Source: a virus. Taken from it: a DNA stretch of 47,495 nucleotides. Where the stretch lies: positions 1 to 47,495 of IMG/VR virus record IMGVR_UViG_3300017714_002601; one strand, 5' to 3'. This document shows positions 1-7,087 of this stretch, piece after piece; position 1 is the stretch's first letter, and each line of letters starts with the position of its first letter. The notes beneath the pieces are model-generated. The model saw only the letters and a program-made list of their open reading frames with translations. It did no database searches and was not told the DNA's origin. A program made the position numbers and the translations under genes.

Positions 1-557
1 AGAACTGCATCTTTTGGATCATCTACAATGTCAATGTGATAGTATTTAAAAAATTGTTTGAAACTTTCATCATAATCATAATCAAAACATACAGATAGCA
101 AATTCCTTCCAAGAGATTTTTTTGTCGCCAATATTGTATGTAGCAATCCCATATAATCTGGTTCATACTTATCTACATCTTCTGGCCAATATACATCTTT
201 TAATTTTTTCACGATGTTTTCTGATATACTCGATGATGGATATATCTTTAAATCATATGACTTTGTTAGGAAGTTAACCAAATATATTATATTCTTTTCA
301 ATAGCTTTACCATTTAAACCAAAATCATTTGCAATTACTAAAGATATGATATCAAAAGGTTGGCCTGACGTCATACGTTTTGTATAATCATTGAAAGCTA
401 TGTTATGAGAACGAATTTTAAAATCATCCGCATCTATAAATGTTGTAAATGATAAATGTACTATTTTTTGACGATCAGTCTTTAAATTACTTTGCGAATA
501 AGCATAGTAACATTTTTTATATTCTGGTTCTATGTGGCTATATAAAATGTCAAACAT
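1..557 (-). CDS. Partial conserved phage protein (3' end outside window)
   Basis: An open reading frame of 185 codons starts with ATG at 557 and runs off the left edge without a stop. Its ATG overlaps the TAA of the preceding gene by one base (TAATG), the same coupling used repeatedly in this genome, so the two are co-transcribed and probably translationally coupled. The protein begins MFDILYSHIEPEYKK and is rich in Tyr, Lys, Asp and Ile, with no motif, signal peptide or membrane segment that I recognise. Its place right after a fibre-like gene makes a virion role possible, but this is inference only. Confidence 0.75.
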   Translation of the reverse strand, partial: MFDILYSHIEPEYKKCYYAYSQSNLKTDRQKIVHLSFTTFIDADDFKIRSHNIAFNDYTKRMTSGQPFDIISLVIANDFGLNGKAIEKNIIYLVNFLTKSYDLKIYPSSSISENIVKKLKDVYWPEDVDKYEPDYMGLLHTILATKKSLGRNLLSVCFDYDYDESFKQFFKYYHIDIVDDPKDAV

Positions 558-1357
558 TAATTTCTTAGTAACATTTGATCAAAGGTCCCTGCGTTTCCTG
601 TAGCTGGTTTATATTTTACTCTAATCCATCTTACAGCGGTGTTAAATTGATAAGGTTCAATTTTTGGATCAGCTGAAGCTGGAGTAAATTGTGTTTGTGT
701 AGCCCCCATACCTTGGATTGGAATTACAAACCAATCATCGTCATCAGTACTAGCAGTATCATCTAAGTTTCCTTCGATGGCTACGTTACCATTAAAGTTT
801 GTAGTGTATATTGCTATTGTGTGAGCTCTTGATGTAAGGTTCTGTTCTGATGCACCTGATAAGTTATTGCTGTAATACCAAGTATTTTTAAGTGTGAAAG
901 AACTTGCTACTTTTGTTGGTCTTGATGTTGGGAAACTATCGCCTTTGATTTCTACTACTCCTACTGCATCACCGGCCCTATCTGTATAGACTAGTTTTTT
1001 TGCACCTGACGAATCTTGTACGTATGCTGAAAAGTGATACAAGCCCGGTGCTAAATTATATAATTCGTTCACTAATACAGTCGTGTTGCATTTACCTCTA
1101 GTAGCATCGCTGATTGTTAATTGCTTTGCTAATACAGTTTCGTTGGTCTCTATATCTGTCATATTGAAAAAAGCCTGTTGACTTGTTAAGTCGTAGGGCT
1201 TATTATCAGAATCAACTAGATTAAAATTTATCTTGTTATCTGTACCAGAATATAGTAGTATTGTTTTATCGTACATTGGCATATTACTATTTAACGAAGT
1301 TGGTACCGCTAGTGTGTAAGTTTTATCGAAGATATATACTGTATATGAACTGGACAT
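557..1357 (-). CDS. Putative virion or fibre structural protein
   Basis: 266 aa from the ATG at 1357. A longer reading from a TTG at 1426 is possible, but the ATG is preferred because a late-type promoter element (ATAAATA, 1363-1369) ends 5 nt before it. The first half (about residues 10-130) is beta-rich with alternating polar residues and resembles the N-terminal domains of phage baseplate or fibre adaptors, with stretches such as NKINFNLVDSDNKPYDLT and LAPGLYHFSAYV. The second half contains an acidic cluster (TASTDDDDW) and a beta-rich C-terminus. No enzyme motif is visible. Late promoter and composition suggest a structural role; the exact one is unknown. Confidence 0.6.
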   Translation of the reverse strand: MSSSYTVYIFDKTYTLAVPTSLNSNMPMYDKTILLYSGTDNKINFNLVDSDNKPYDLTSQQAFFNMTDIETNETVLAKQLTISDATRGKCNTTVLVNELYNLAPGLYHFSAYVQDSSGAKKLVYTDRAGDAVGVVEIKGDSFPTSRPTKVASSFTLKNTWYYSNNLSGASEQNLTSRAHTIAIYTTNFNGNVAIEGNLDDTASTDDDDWFVIPIQGMGATQTQFTPASADPKIEPYQFNTAVRWIRVKYKPATGNAGTFDQMLLRN

Positions 1358-1362
1358 ATTAA

Positions 1363-1369
1363 TATTTAT
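1363..1369 (-). promoter_or_regulatory. T4-type late promoter element, 5 nt from start codon
   Basis: Minus-strand ATAAATA followed by TTAAT and then the ATG at 1357. If it acts as a T4 late -10 element, transcription would begin at or next to the start codon, giving a leaderless mRNA. Confidence 0.55.
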
Positions 1370-1739
1370 GGAATACGCAGAGCTACAAGAAAAATTTCCC
1401 TTTTTAAGCTGTATTAGGCACAGCAATAATGAATATGTGGGTATATTGTTAAATCAAGACCAATATGTCACATCAATCTATGTATATGACAACATTAAAG
1501 ATCATAATCAAAAACAATCATTCTTAGAACTTGGTGAAGTTTGGTGGTGGGAGTCTAATAGAACTATTCCTATTAACATATTTCTAAACAGAGAATTTGG
1601 AGAATTCAGGCCTTACATCAAGACGTTCACAACCAAAGATACTGAAGTAGTTTTTGGACCTGCTACCAGTTTGAACAACGTTTTCAAAAAACGTATTATA
1701 AGACGTAATATTAGTTTAATAAAGAAAACGGACGATTAA
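1368..1739 (+). CDS. Conserved hypothetical phage protein
   Basis: 123 aa on the plus strand, divergent from the fibre-like gene with only 10 bp between the two start codons. The N-terminal half carries aromatic-rich segments (ILLNQDQYVTSIYVYDNI, LGEVWWWESNR) and the C-terminus is basic (FKKRIIRRNISLIKK). The Trp run followed by a basic tail would suit a small globular nucleic-acid-binding or structural protein, but I do not recognise the family. No Shine-Dalgarno sequence is seen before the ATG, so its mRNA may have a very short leader. Confidence 0.6.
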   Translation: MEYAELQEKFPFLSCIRHSNNEYVGILLNQDQYVTSIYVYDNIKDHNQKQSFLELGEVWWWESNRTIPINIFLNREFGEFRPYIKTFTTKDTEVVFGPATSLNNVFKKRIIRRNISLIKKTDD

Positions 1740-1789
1740 CCAGCAATATTTTAAACATTAGACGCATTTTAAGGGTCATACAGCGGGGG

Positions 1790-2395
1790 TTAAGTGGTCA
1801 CCTGGGGTGTTAGTACCCCCGCAAAATCGTTGCATAGTAAGTTCATCTGTACAATAATTGCGTGTGCGTAGGCTATTGCGTGTGCCTTCTTAAAGTAGTA
1901 AGATCCGTCATTTGGTTTTATCCAAACTTGGTTTTCCACTTCTGTCCAACTCTTGCCTAGCAAGTTTCTCTTTGCTGGTCTGATTATTGCCAACACCATC
2001 GCTAGTTGTTCTATGCTGGTTGGCTTCATTGTTTGTAGTATCGAACTGTGTTCTCCTACGTGAAACAATTGACTGCTGAATTCTTTGTGCGTGAGTAATT
2101 CCCATATCGGCTCCTGGTCTAAAAGTTCTACTAAATGCTTTTCACTCTTTACATCATTGTAAATTGATACATTTAGAATATCTAGTTTAAAGTAACCTCT
2201 CTCCTCTGCCTCTTTATATTCAATATTAGATATTCCAAGAACTGGATTAACTGGTATATCTGTGCAATATACACCTGTGTTATGTTTTTTCAATCCATTC
2301 TTATCTCTAATACTTGCTGGTATATGTTTCAATAACTCTAACAGTTTATCTCTGTTACCAGTATCTATGTCTATATCTGTTTTAGCTATATTCAT
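1790..2395 (-). CDS. Small protein resembling the central part of bacterial DNA polymerase III alpha
   Basis: 201 aa, ATG at 2395 overlapping the previous stop (ATGA). Read against DnaE, collinear matches appear. NTGVY near residue 40 recalls GVVI; YFKLDILN recalls KFDFLGL, which holds the third catalytic Asp; LFHVGEHSSILQTMKPTSIE followed by QLAMVLAIIRP recalls VFQLES...FEDMIALVALFRPGP; YYFKKAHAIAYAHAI recalls YGFNKSHSAAYALVS. The protein therefore looks like a condensed piece of a C-family polymerase lacking the PHP domain, the PDFDIDF catalytic pair, the beta-binding site and the OB domain, so it should not polymerise DNA alone. It closes the replication operon. A role as clamp- or primer-template-associated factor is inference. 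The alignment was made by eye from memory of E. coli DnaE. Confidence 0.6.
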   Translation of the reverse strand: MNIAKTDIDIDTGNRDKLLELLKHIPASIRDKNGLKKHNTGVYCTDIPVNPVLGISNIEYKEAEERGYFKLDILNVSIYNDVKSEKHLVELLDQEPIWELLTHKEFSSQLFHVGEHSSILQTMKPTSIEQLAMVLAIIRPAKRNLLGKSWTEVENQVWIKPNDGSYYFKKAHAIAYAHAIIVQMNLLCNDFAGVLTPQVTT

Positions 2396-2676
2396 TCTTG
2401 GTTATGCCTATCATCTCTTTGTTGCAATACTTCTTCCACTCTATTTTTAAGAGAACCCATATAGAGTTCTATCATTTTGATACGAGCATCCAAGTCTGCT
2501 ATTTTGCTTAATGCAGATTGTACAACAAGTTTATTGCTATCAAATTTTTCTTTTTCAGATACCTTAACTAACACTTGTAACTTTCCCCATTCGTCTTTTA
2601 GTTCTTGTTTTTGCGTGTCCGACAACGTCATTGCAGTTGCTATAGAATTTATATCTGCTATTTCTGTTTTCTTCAT
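2392..2676 (-). CDS. Small coiled-coil protein of the replication operon
   Basis: 94 aa, ATG at 2676 overlapping the previous TGA by 4 nt (ATGA), and itself overlapping the next gene the same way. The sequence is strongly helical and charged (KQELKDEWGKLQVLVKVSEKE; LDARIKMIELYMGSLKNRVEEVL), suggesting a coiled-coil dimer. No known T4 counterpart could be assigned. The overlaps on both sides imply coupled translation with the zinc-finger protein before it and the Pol III alpha-like protein after it, so these three may work together. Confidence 0.65.
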   Translation of the reverse strand: MKKTEIADINSIATAMTLSDTQKQELKDEWGKLQVLVKVSEKEKFDSNKLVVQSALSKIADLDARIKMIELYMGSLKNRVEEVLQQRDDRHNQE

Positions 2677-3350
2677 AGTCCTGCCGCCTTTGTTACATCC
2701 ATTACAAACTTAACATCATCTGGACTGTCTTGAAATCGTTTAGACCAAGGTCCTGGTGAAATATAATCTTCAATCATTGTCATTTGTTCAGCTGATAGTT
2801 TTTCTAATAAACCTATTCCGCCTTCACTGTTATACAATACCCAAGGACTGATCTTACCCGATCTGATCATATGTATTGCTCGAGGCAAAGACACTTCGTT
2901 GAAGAAAGTAGTCCAATCTGCATTAATATCTTCAGCCCATTTTTGAATTGAAAGTATAGTTCTTTCTGTTGCTGAACTGACACTTTCTCTATGGCTAAAT
3001 TCTTTAATGTATTTTTCATACACTTGATCACTCGACCATCTATCAACTCTTTCTCTATTTTTTAGCAACCATTCAATGTAGTGTTCAACACTAGCAATAT
3101 AAACTCCAGTTACATAATTTGCAAATTTAACAAATGCTGTATAATACTTGCTTTCCATAAAGTCTTCATAATTTCTTTCGTTTTTCATAGTAGTACTACT
3201 GATACGAAAAAAGTGCTGATAACATCTTAAAGCCAATTGCACGTTTGTATCATTCCTGTTGTTCCATCTTCTTTTTGGTTCGCAGAGATGGGCAACTAAT
3301 GTACTTTCATTGGTAAAACTTTTCTTACAAAATTTGCATTCATACGTCAT
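2673..3350 (-). CDS. Conserved protein with N-terminal C2HC zinc finger
   Basis: 225 aa from the ATG at 3350, which overlaps the TAA of the 56-aa gene (TAATG). GTG codons at 3356 and 3359 would add three residues and are less likely. The first 30 residues contain CKFC...HLC spaced like a C2H2/C2HC finger (C-X2-C, about 12 residues, H-X3-C). The rest is a helical domain with many aromatic residues and no catalytic motif I recognise. Placed in an operon of repair and replication genes, it may bind DNA or a protein partner; the function is not known. Confidence 0.65.
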   Translation of the reverse strand: MTYECKFCKKSFTNESTLVAHLCEPKRRWNNRNDTNVQLALRCYQHFFRISSTTMKNERNYEDFMESKYYTAFVKFANYVTGVYIASVEHYIEWLLKNRERVDRWSSDQVYEKYIKEFSHRESVSSATERTILSIQKWAEDINADWTTFFNEVSLPRAIHMIRSGKISPWVLYNSEGGIGLLEKLSAEQMTMIEDYISPGPWSKRFQDSPDDVKFVMDVTKAAGL

Positions 3351-3520
3351 TACCACCACCCCATTATATGAGCATTACCAAGTATAATCATTAAACAAGT
3401 AACAATATGCAATATTACCCAAAATGTTCTAATGATTAAAACTTGCCTGTCATAATCTTTAGTTTTGTCATCCGAAAATGATCCTAATGCGTACTGCCAT
3501 ATTTTTAATAAACTTTTCAT
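3350..3520 (-). CDS. Small single-pass membrane protein
   Basis: 56 aa beginning MKSLLKIWQYALGSF. It is recognised by its position: its ATG overlaps the glycosylase stop (ATGA at 3517-3520) and its TAA overlaps the ATG of the zinc-finger gene. A polar N-terminal half is followed by one hydrophobic segment (about residues 28-50, containing FWVILHIVTCLMIIL) ending MGWW. It probably sits in the inner membrane. A role in superinfection exclusion or membrane anchoring of replication is conceivable but unsupported. Confidence 0.65.
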   Translation of the reverse strand: MKSLLKIWQYALGSFSDDKTKDYDRQVLIIRTFWVILHIVTCLMIILGNAHIMGWW

Positions 3521-3900
3521 AATCTTTCTATATACTTTTTTAATTCTTTATCTTGCACATCATCTGGTATTTCATTCTTATAAAATATCTTATAACTATC
3601 ACTTCCATATTTTCCAATGCCGTGTAAATCACTTGCTTCTACTCCATCCCAAATGAGAAACTGTTCACTCATCTTACGCAATCGTTTTGCTCTCACTGAC
3701 CACATACCCAATGGCTTTAGCATATTTTGTTGTGTCTTTAGATGTCCACGCAGATATGCTTTTGGATTAGGATATCTCTTGAATAGCTTTGGTAATACTT
3801 CTTTAACTTGTTTTCTATATGTGAGATTTAAACACATAACGCCAACCATATGTTGCCATTTACTTTTGACCTGTTGTTGTACCATTAGATGTTCTTTCAT
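3517..3900 (-). CDS. HhH-GPD DNA glycosylase, MBD4-like
   Basis: 127 aa. The whole protein matches the MBD4-type glycosylase domain, which removes T or U from mismatched base pairs. WQHMVGVMCLNLTYRK matches the first helices, LKPLGMWSVRAKRL the next, and LHGIGKYGSDSYKIF (residues 92-106) is the helix-hairpin-helix. The catalytic Asp of the family lies shortly after it; D117 in VQDKELKKY is the candidate. The protein lacks the 4Fe-4S cluster cysteines of EndoIII, as MBD4 does. It sits in a repair and recombination operon with 4-nt overlaps on both sides. It would act on phage or host DNA in the cytoplasm to start base excision repair. The substrate (T:G, U:G or a damaged base) cannot be read. 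Confidence 0.85.
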   Translation of the reverse strand: MKEHLMVQQQVKSKWQHMVGVMCLNLTYRKQVKEVLPKLFKRYPNPKAYLRGHLKTQQNMLKPLGMWSVRAKRLRKMSEQFLIWDGVEASDLHGIGKYGSDSYKIFYKNEIPDDVQDKELKKYIERL

Positions 3901-4373
3901 TTTAATAACTTAATTTCTTTATCTTCTAGTCCGGCATCACGAGCCAATTGTTTAATATCATTTTTATCTAATATGTTTGATAGTAAAGCTATTTCATCAC
4001 TTTTGTAAGTTGGGTATAGTGATTGTAGAAATTCTACTTTTTTAGTTTTTTTACTTTTATTACCTTTTGGTGCTTTGATCCAAGGATGAAACATTTTTTT
4101 ACCTACACCACATAAACAAAGCAACTTCCAGAACATTAAACTATCTGTTTCGTGCTTCTGTAATACTGAAAAGTCTTTATTACAAAATTCATTGACGTTT
4201 TGAATATATGTTTCTTGTAATATTTTACTAGCTTTTATACTACTAGCGAAACGCATAGCTACGTATGGTGAAAACGTTTTTTTAATTTCACTGTCTAAAT
4301 TCTCGTACCAGTCCTTTGCACCAATGTCTATACTATATAACATTTGATTTAGATTAATACTTGGTTTCGTCAT
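3897..4373 (-). CDS. gp62: Clamp-loader small subunit, gp62-like
   Basis: 158 aa, ATG at 4373 overlapping the previous TAA (TAATG). It is helical, with an N-terminal KDWYENLDSEIKKTFSPYVAMRF block, a central LMFWKLLCLCGVGKKMFHPWIK block with a Lys-rich stretch, and a C-terminal DIKQLARDAGLEDKEIKLLK helix. This layout fits the divergent gp62 subunit of marine T4-like phages, which with gp44 loads the gp45 sliding clamp. The partner gp44 gene is not in this window, so the assignment rests on sequence layout and operon context. Confidence 0.6.
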   Translation of the reverse strand: MTKPSINLNQMLYSIDIGAKDWYENLDSEIKKTFSPYVAMRFASSIKASKILQETYIQNVNEFCNKDFSVLQKHETDSLMFWKLLCLCGVGKKMFHPWIKAPKGNKSKKTKKVEFLQSLYPTYKSDEIALLSNILDKNDIKQLARDAGLEDKEIKLLK

Positions 4374-4873
4374 TATAGTAAATTTCCTGCATCAAATTGA
4401 TCTGGTATTTGATTTGTATCTTTTGCAAAAAACACACAAGGTGAATTTGGCTTATCACTTAATGGCACAGCAATTATATGTCCGTGTTTTAGTTTTGGAA
4501 AATACCATTTAACTTCCTGGAACACGTTTATAATTTTTACTTCTTTGGATTGTATCATCTTATGAGTAAGTGGATTAATTGTTAAAACTTCAAAACCCCT
4601 GTCATTTAAACTTGTCAATGGAACCATTTCACATATTCCTAATTCTCGTTCAACAATCAAGACGCTCCAATCAACTGGCATTTGAACTGTATTCTTTCCT
4701 ACTTCCATTATCATACTTGGAGCATTGAATGTTTCCATAAAAATCAATGGAACAAAAAAGAAATCTATGTTCTTTGGATTATTAGTATCAAGCACACAAT
4801 ATTGTACTTCATCTGCTGTTTCTGGAACTTTGTCTAAATTGTATGATGTATTTTCTGTTGTTAATATTTTCAT
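4373..4873 (-). CDS. Conserved hypothetical protein of the uvsW operon
   Basis: 166 aa from the ATG at 4873, which overlaps the uvsW stop (TAATG). The reading frame is open for 30 more codons upstream, but those lie inside uvsW and lack the coupling. The protein appears beta-rich and single-domain, with blocks FFFVPLIFMETFNAPSMIME, VEVKWYFPKLKHGHIIAV-like segments and a C-terminal CVFFAKDTNQIPDQF. No catalytic motif was recognised. Neighbours suggest a part in replication or its regulation; the function is unknown. Confidence 0.65.
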   Translation of the reverse strand: MKILTTENTSYNLDKVPETADEVQYCVLDTNNPKNIDFFFVPLIFMETFNAPSMIMEVGKNTVQMPVDWSVLIVERELGICEMVPLTSLNDRGFEVLTINPLTHKMIQSKEVKIINVFQEVKWYFPKLKHGHIIAVPLSDKPNSPCVFFAKDTNQIPDQFDAGNLL

Positions 4874-6324
4874 TATATTCCTACCTTGCTTACAGTATAC
4901 GGGTATTTGGCGTCTTTGTAAAACTTTTTTCTTGCCGTTAAGTGTCTTTTTGAGTATTTGCAACTAGACGTTATATCCCAAATTTGTACATAATCTTTAT
5001 CTTCTGCTTTTCTAATTCCTCTTCCAATACTTTGAATAACCCTTACAAAACTCTTTCCAGGTTCCACTAATACCAAATTAAATATCCTTGGTAAATTAAT
5101 ACCTACTGCCGCTACTCCATATGTTGCAATAATAACTTTATATTTTTCTGTAGCCACTTCTGAATATTCTTCTTCTCTATCTTCTAGTTTAGTTTTACCC
5201 TGTATAAAAACTGATCCAGGTATTTCTTCTTTTAGTGCTTCGCCAGTTTTGATTCTATCAACCAGTATTAATGTGTTACCACCTGCTCTAATTTCTTCAA
5301 CCAATTTAGCCATAAAAACCATTCTTGGTTTGAAACTTGTAAGATACGTAAGCTCTTCTGGATAAGATCTAAAAGTTTGAAAGTCTTGGGTTTGTATGAT
5401 GTTAACGTGACATTGTGCTAGTACTCCTTTTTCTTGTAGTTCACTTGCTGACAACTGTCCTATCACTTTGCCCAGTGATGCTATCAAGCTTACTTTTTCA
5501 TAATCTTCTTTTGGTATCGTTCCAGTTAGTCCCCATCTCATTGGTACGTGTGCAAATGGTCCTGTTAATAATGTTTTTAGTACATCTGCTTTTGCCATAT
5601 GTACTTCATCTACCATTATGCATACTACATCTTTTATAAACTCTTCTATAGGAAAAGGTGCTTCTTGTTTTTTACTTTTTTTATGTAAAATATTTAAACT
5701 TTGCCAAGTACAAATTGTGTGCTGATGACCAAGCTCTTTCCTATCACCAAAATATACACCAACATCTAGGCCACAAGTAATATAATCTTGTTCTGTTTGT
5801 CCTACTAAACTTTTATTAGGTACTATAACAATAGTTCTACCATACTTTTCACACATCTTAGATAAGGCCGCTGTGATAATTGTTTTACCTGCACCTGTGG
5901 CTATTTCTTGTAAACTTTGTGGATTGCTGATAAACTCATTGATAACTTTTACTTGATAATCTCTCAATACAATTGGCGTTCCTGCGGCCGGATGGTTCTT
6001 TGGCCAATTAATATCAGATAGATAACCTTCATCAATTGATTCAAATTTTAAATCATAATCTTTCCTATCATCTTTAATCTCAATAGTATAATCTTGATCT
6101 TCAATAATAGGTAGTATTTTATCAATCAAATTTAAATATGTTCTTCCACCAATGTCACAAAAACGTATGTTTCCATCCCATCTACCTAATTTGTAAGCAG
6201 GTAAATGATATGCGTATGGTACGAAGTACTTTAATTTGTCAGAAATTTTCCTACGTGTAGACACATCCAAGTTTTCAAACTTGACATTTACTTCGTCCTT
6301 AATGTGTAGTAGTGTTTTATTCAT
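4873..6324 (-). CDS. uvsW: UvsW RNA-DNA and DNA helicase
   Basis: 483 aa, close to the T4 enzyme. It is a superfamily 2 helicase: Walker A ATGAGKT (residues 142-148), Walker B DEVH, motif III GLTGTI and motif VI QSIGRGIRKA are all visible, preceded by a small N-terminal domain (about residues 1-110). UvsW unwinds R-loops and branched DNA, shifts replication from origin-dependent to recombination-dependent initiation, and drives branch migration. It lies 20 nt after uvsY and is coupled to the next gene by a TAATG overlap, so recombination genes form one transcript. Confidence 0.95.
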   Translation of the reverse strand: MNKTLLHIKDEVNVKFENLDVSTRRKISDKLKYFVPYAYHLPAYKLGRWDGNIRFCDIGGRTYLNLIDKILPIIEDQDYTIEIKDDRKDYDLKFESIDEGYLSDINWPKNHPAAGTPIVLRDYQVKVINEFISNPQSLQEIATGAGKTIITAALSKMCEKYGRTIVIVPNKSLVGQTEQDYITCGLDVGVYFGDRKELGHQHTICTWQSLNILHKKSKKQEAPFPIEEFIKDVVCIMVDEVHMAKADVLKTLLTGPFAHVPMRWGLTGTIPKEDYEKVSLIASLGKVIGQLSASELQEKGVLAQCHVNIIQTQDFQTFRSYPEELTYLTSFKPRMVFMAKLVEEIRAGGNTLILVDRIKTGEALKEEIPGSVFIQGKTKLEDREEEYSEVATEKYKVIIATYGVAAVGINLPRIFNLVLVEPGKSFVRVIQSIGRGIRKAEDKDYVQIWDITSSCKYSKRHLTARKKFYKDAKYPYTVSKVGI

Positions 6325-6344
6325 TTCTTATTATACAACTAAGA

Positions 6345-6818
6345 CTATTTTTTTGCAAATAATTCTGCATCATCTAGCCCAGCTACCCTTAATTTTACGA
6401 TGTTATTAATCTGGAATTGTTTGGCATCAATGGCTTTAAGCAAACCTAAGAATTTATTTCTTAACAAGGCAAATTCATTAACTAAATTAGCCATATCAAC
6501 GACATCATCTTCTCCGTCAATATAGTTCCTTACATCATTTGATGTTAAAGCTCTTTGATAATTTTCTAAAAACTTTTTATAATGTTTACTTCTGATTTTT
6601 CTTAGTTGTATATTAAGAAATTCAAGTATTGCTTCAATCTCTTGTAATTGATTAAATCTATGTTCAACTATACCTGGTACTTTAGAAGCATTCTTTTCAA
6701 TGTTTCCGGTTAACCCGCATTCAATTCTTGCTTCATCAAGTTGGTATTCAAAGTGTTCTATACAATCAGGTATCTTACCAAGGTTAGATGTTACCTGTCC
6801 GTACCATTTAGCTGACAT
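6345..6818 (-). CDS. uvsY: UvsY recombination mediator
   Basis: 157 aa, ATG at 6818 overlapping the stop of the acidic gene (TAATG). It is basic and helical: KWYGQVTSNLGKIPDCIEHF at the N-terminus, RKIRSKHYKKFLENYQRAL in the middle, and a C-terminal LLKAIDAKQFQINNIVKLR that matches the UvsY core helix. UvsY helps UvsX displace gp32 from single-stranded DNA. Its location between uvsX and uvsW supports this. It is slightly longer than T4 UvsY (137 aa). Confidence 0.8.
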   Translation of the reverse strand: MSAKWYGQVTSNLGKIPDCIEHFEYQLDEARIECGLTGNIEKNASKVPGIVEHRFNQLQEIEAILEFLNIQLRKIRSKHYKKFLENYQRALTSNDVRNYIDGEDDVVDMANLVNEFALLRNKFLGLLKAIDAKQFQINNIVKLRVAGLDDAELFAKK

Positions 6819-7087
6819 TAATAGTCCTCTTCATTGTACGCAGAACCTTCATTATCATCATCATTATCGTCATACTCTTCTAATTCTTCGTAATGGTCTG
6901 ATATTGCTGTTTCTAAATAGTCGTCACTCCCTTTGAACTCTTCTAGATCTTGTTCTTCGATGCCGTACTCATCTAATAATGTTACGTAGGCTTTCGCGGC
7001 TTCCAATCTATCTTTTTGAGGAATGTATTCTACCACTTTGTTCCAAGCTTCAAGTAGCATCGCTATCTCCGAGTGATTCATCATCAT
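6818..7087 (-). CDS. Acidic small protein between uvsX and uvsY
   Basis: Up to 89 aa. The start is uncertain: ATG triplets at 7087, 7084 and 7081 all follow an AGGAG, and another at 7060 has its own GGAG; all but the last part of the leader lie inside the end of uvsX. The N-terminal half is helical (LLEAWNKVVEYIPQKDRLEAAKAY), while the C-terminal half is extremely acidic (YEELEEYDDNDDDNEG). Such tails often mimic DNA or bind single-stranded DNA-binding proteins. A transcription co-activator like gp33 was considered, but no clear match was seen. Confidence 0.65.
   Translation of the reverse strand: MMMNHSEIAMLLEAWNKVVEYIPQKDRLEAAKAYVTLLDEYGIEEQDLEEFKGSDDYLETAISDHYEELEEYDDNDDDNEGSAYNEEDY

Noticed and set aside
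1358-1426. Longer start for the fibre-like gene from a TTG at 1426
   Set aside because: It would overlap the divergent gene at 1368 and lacks a ribosome-binding site, while the ATG at 1357 has a late element at the usual spacing.
1908-2105. 65-aa minus-strand frame within the Pol III alpha-like gene
   Set aside because: It is an overlapping alternative frame with no start signal; the longer frame has the operon overlap and DnaE-like blocks.
5415-5639. Plus-strand open frames inside uvsW, gp18, gp17 and other minus-strand genes
   Set aside because: They are antisense shadows of well-recognised genes, lack ribosome-binding sites, and encode Leu/Ser-rich translations typical of antisense frames.
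6818-7087. Acidic small protein as the late co-activator gp33
   Set aside because: It lies in the recombination operon and no gp33-like segment could be found; the acidic tail alone is not diagnostic.
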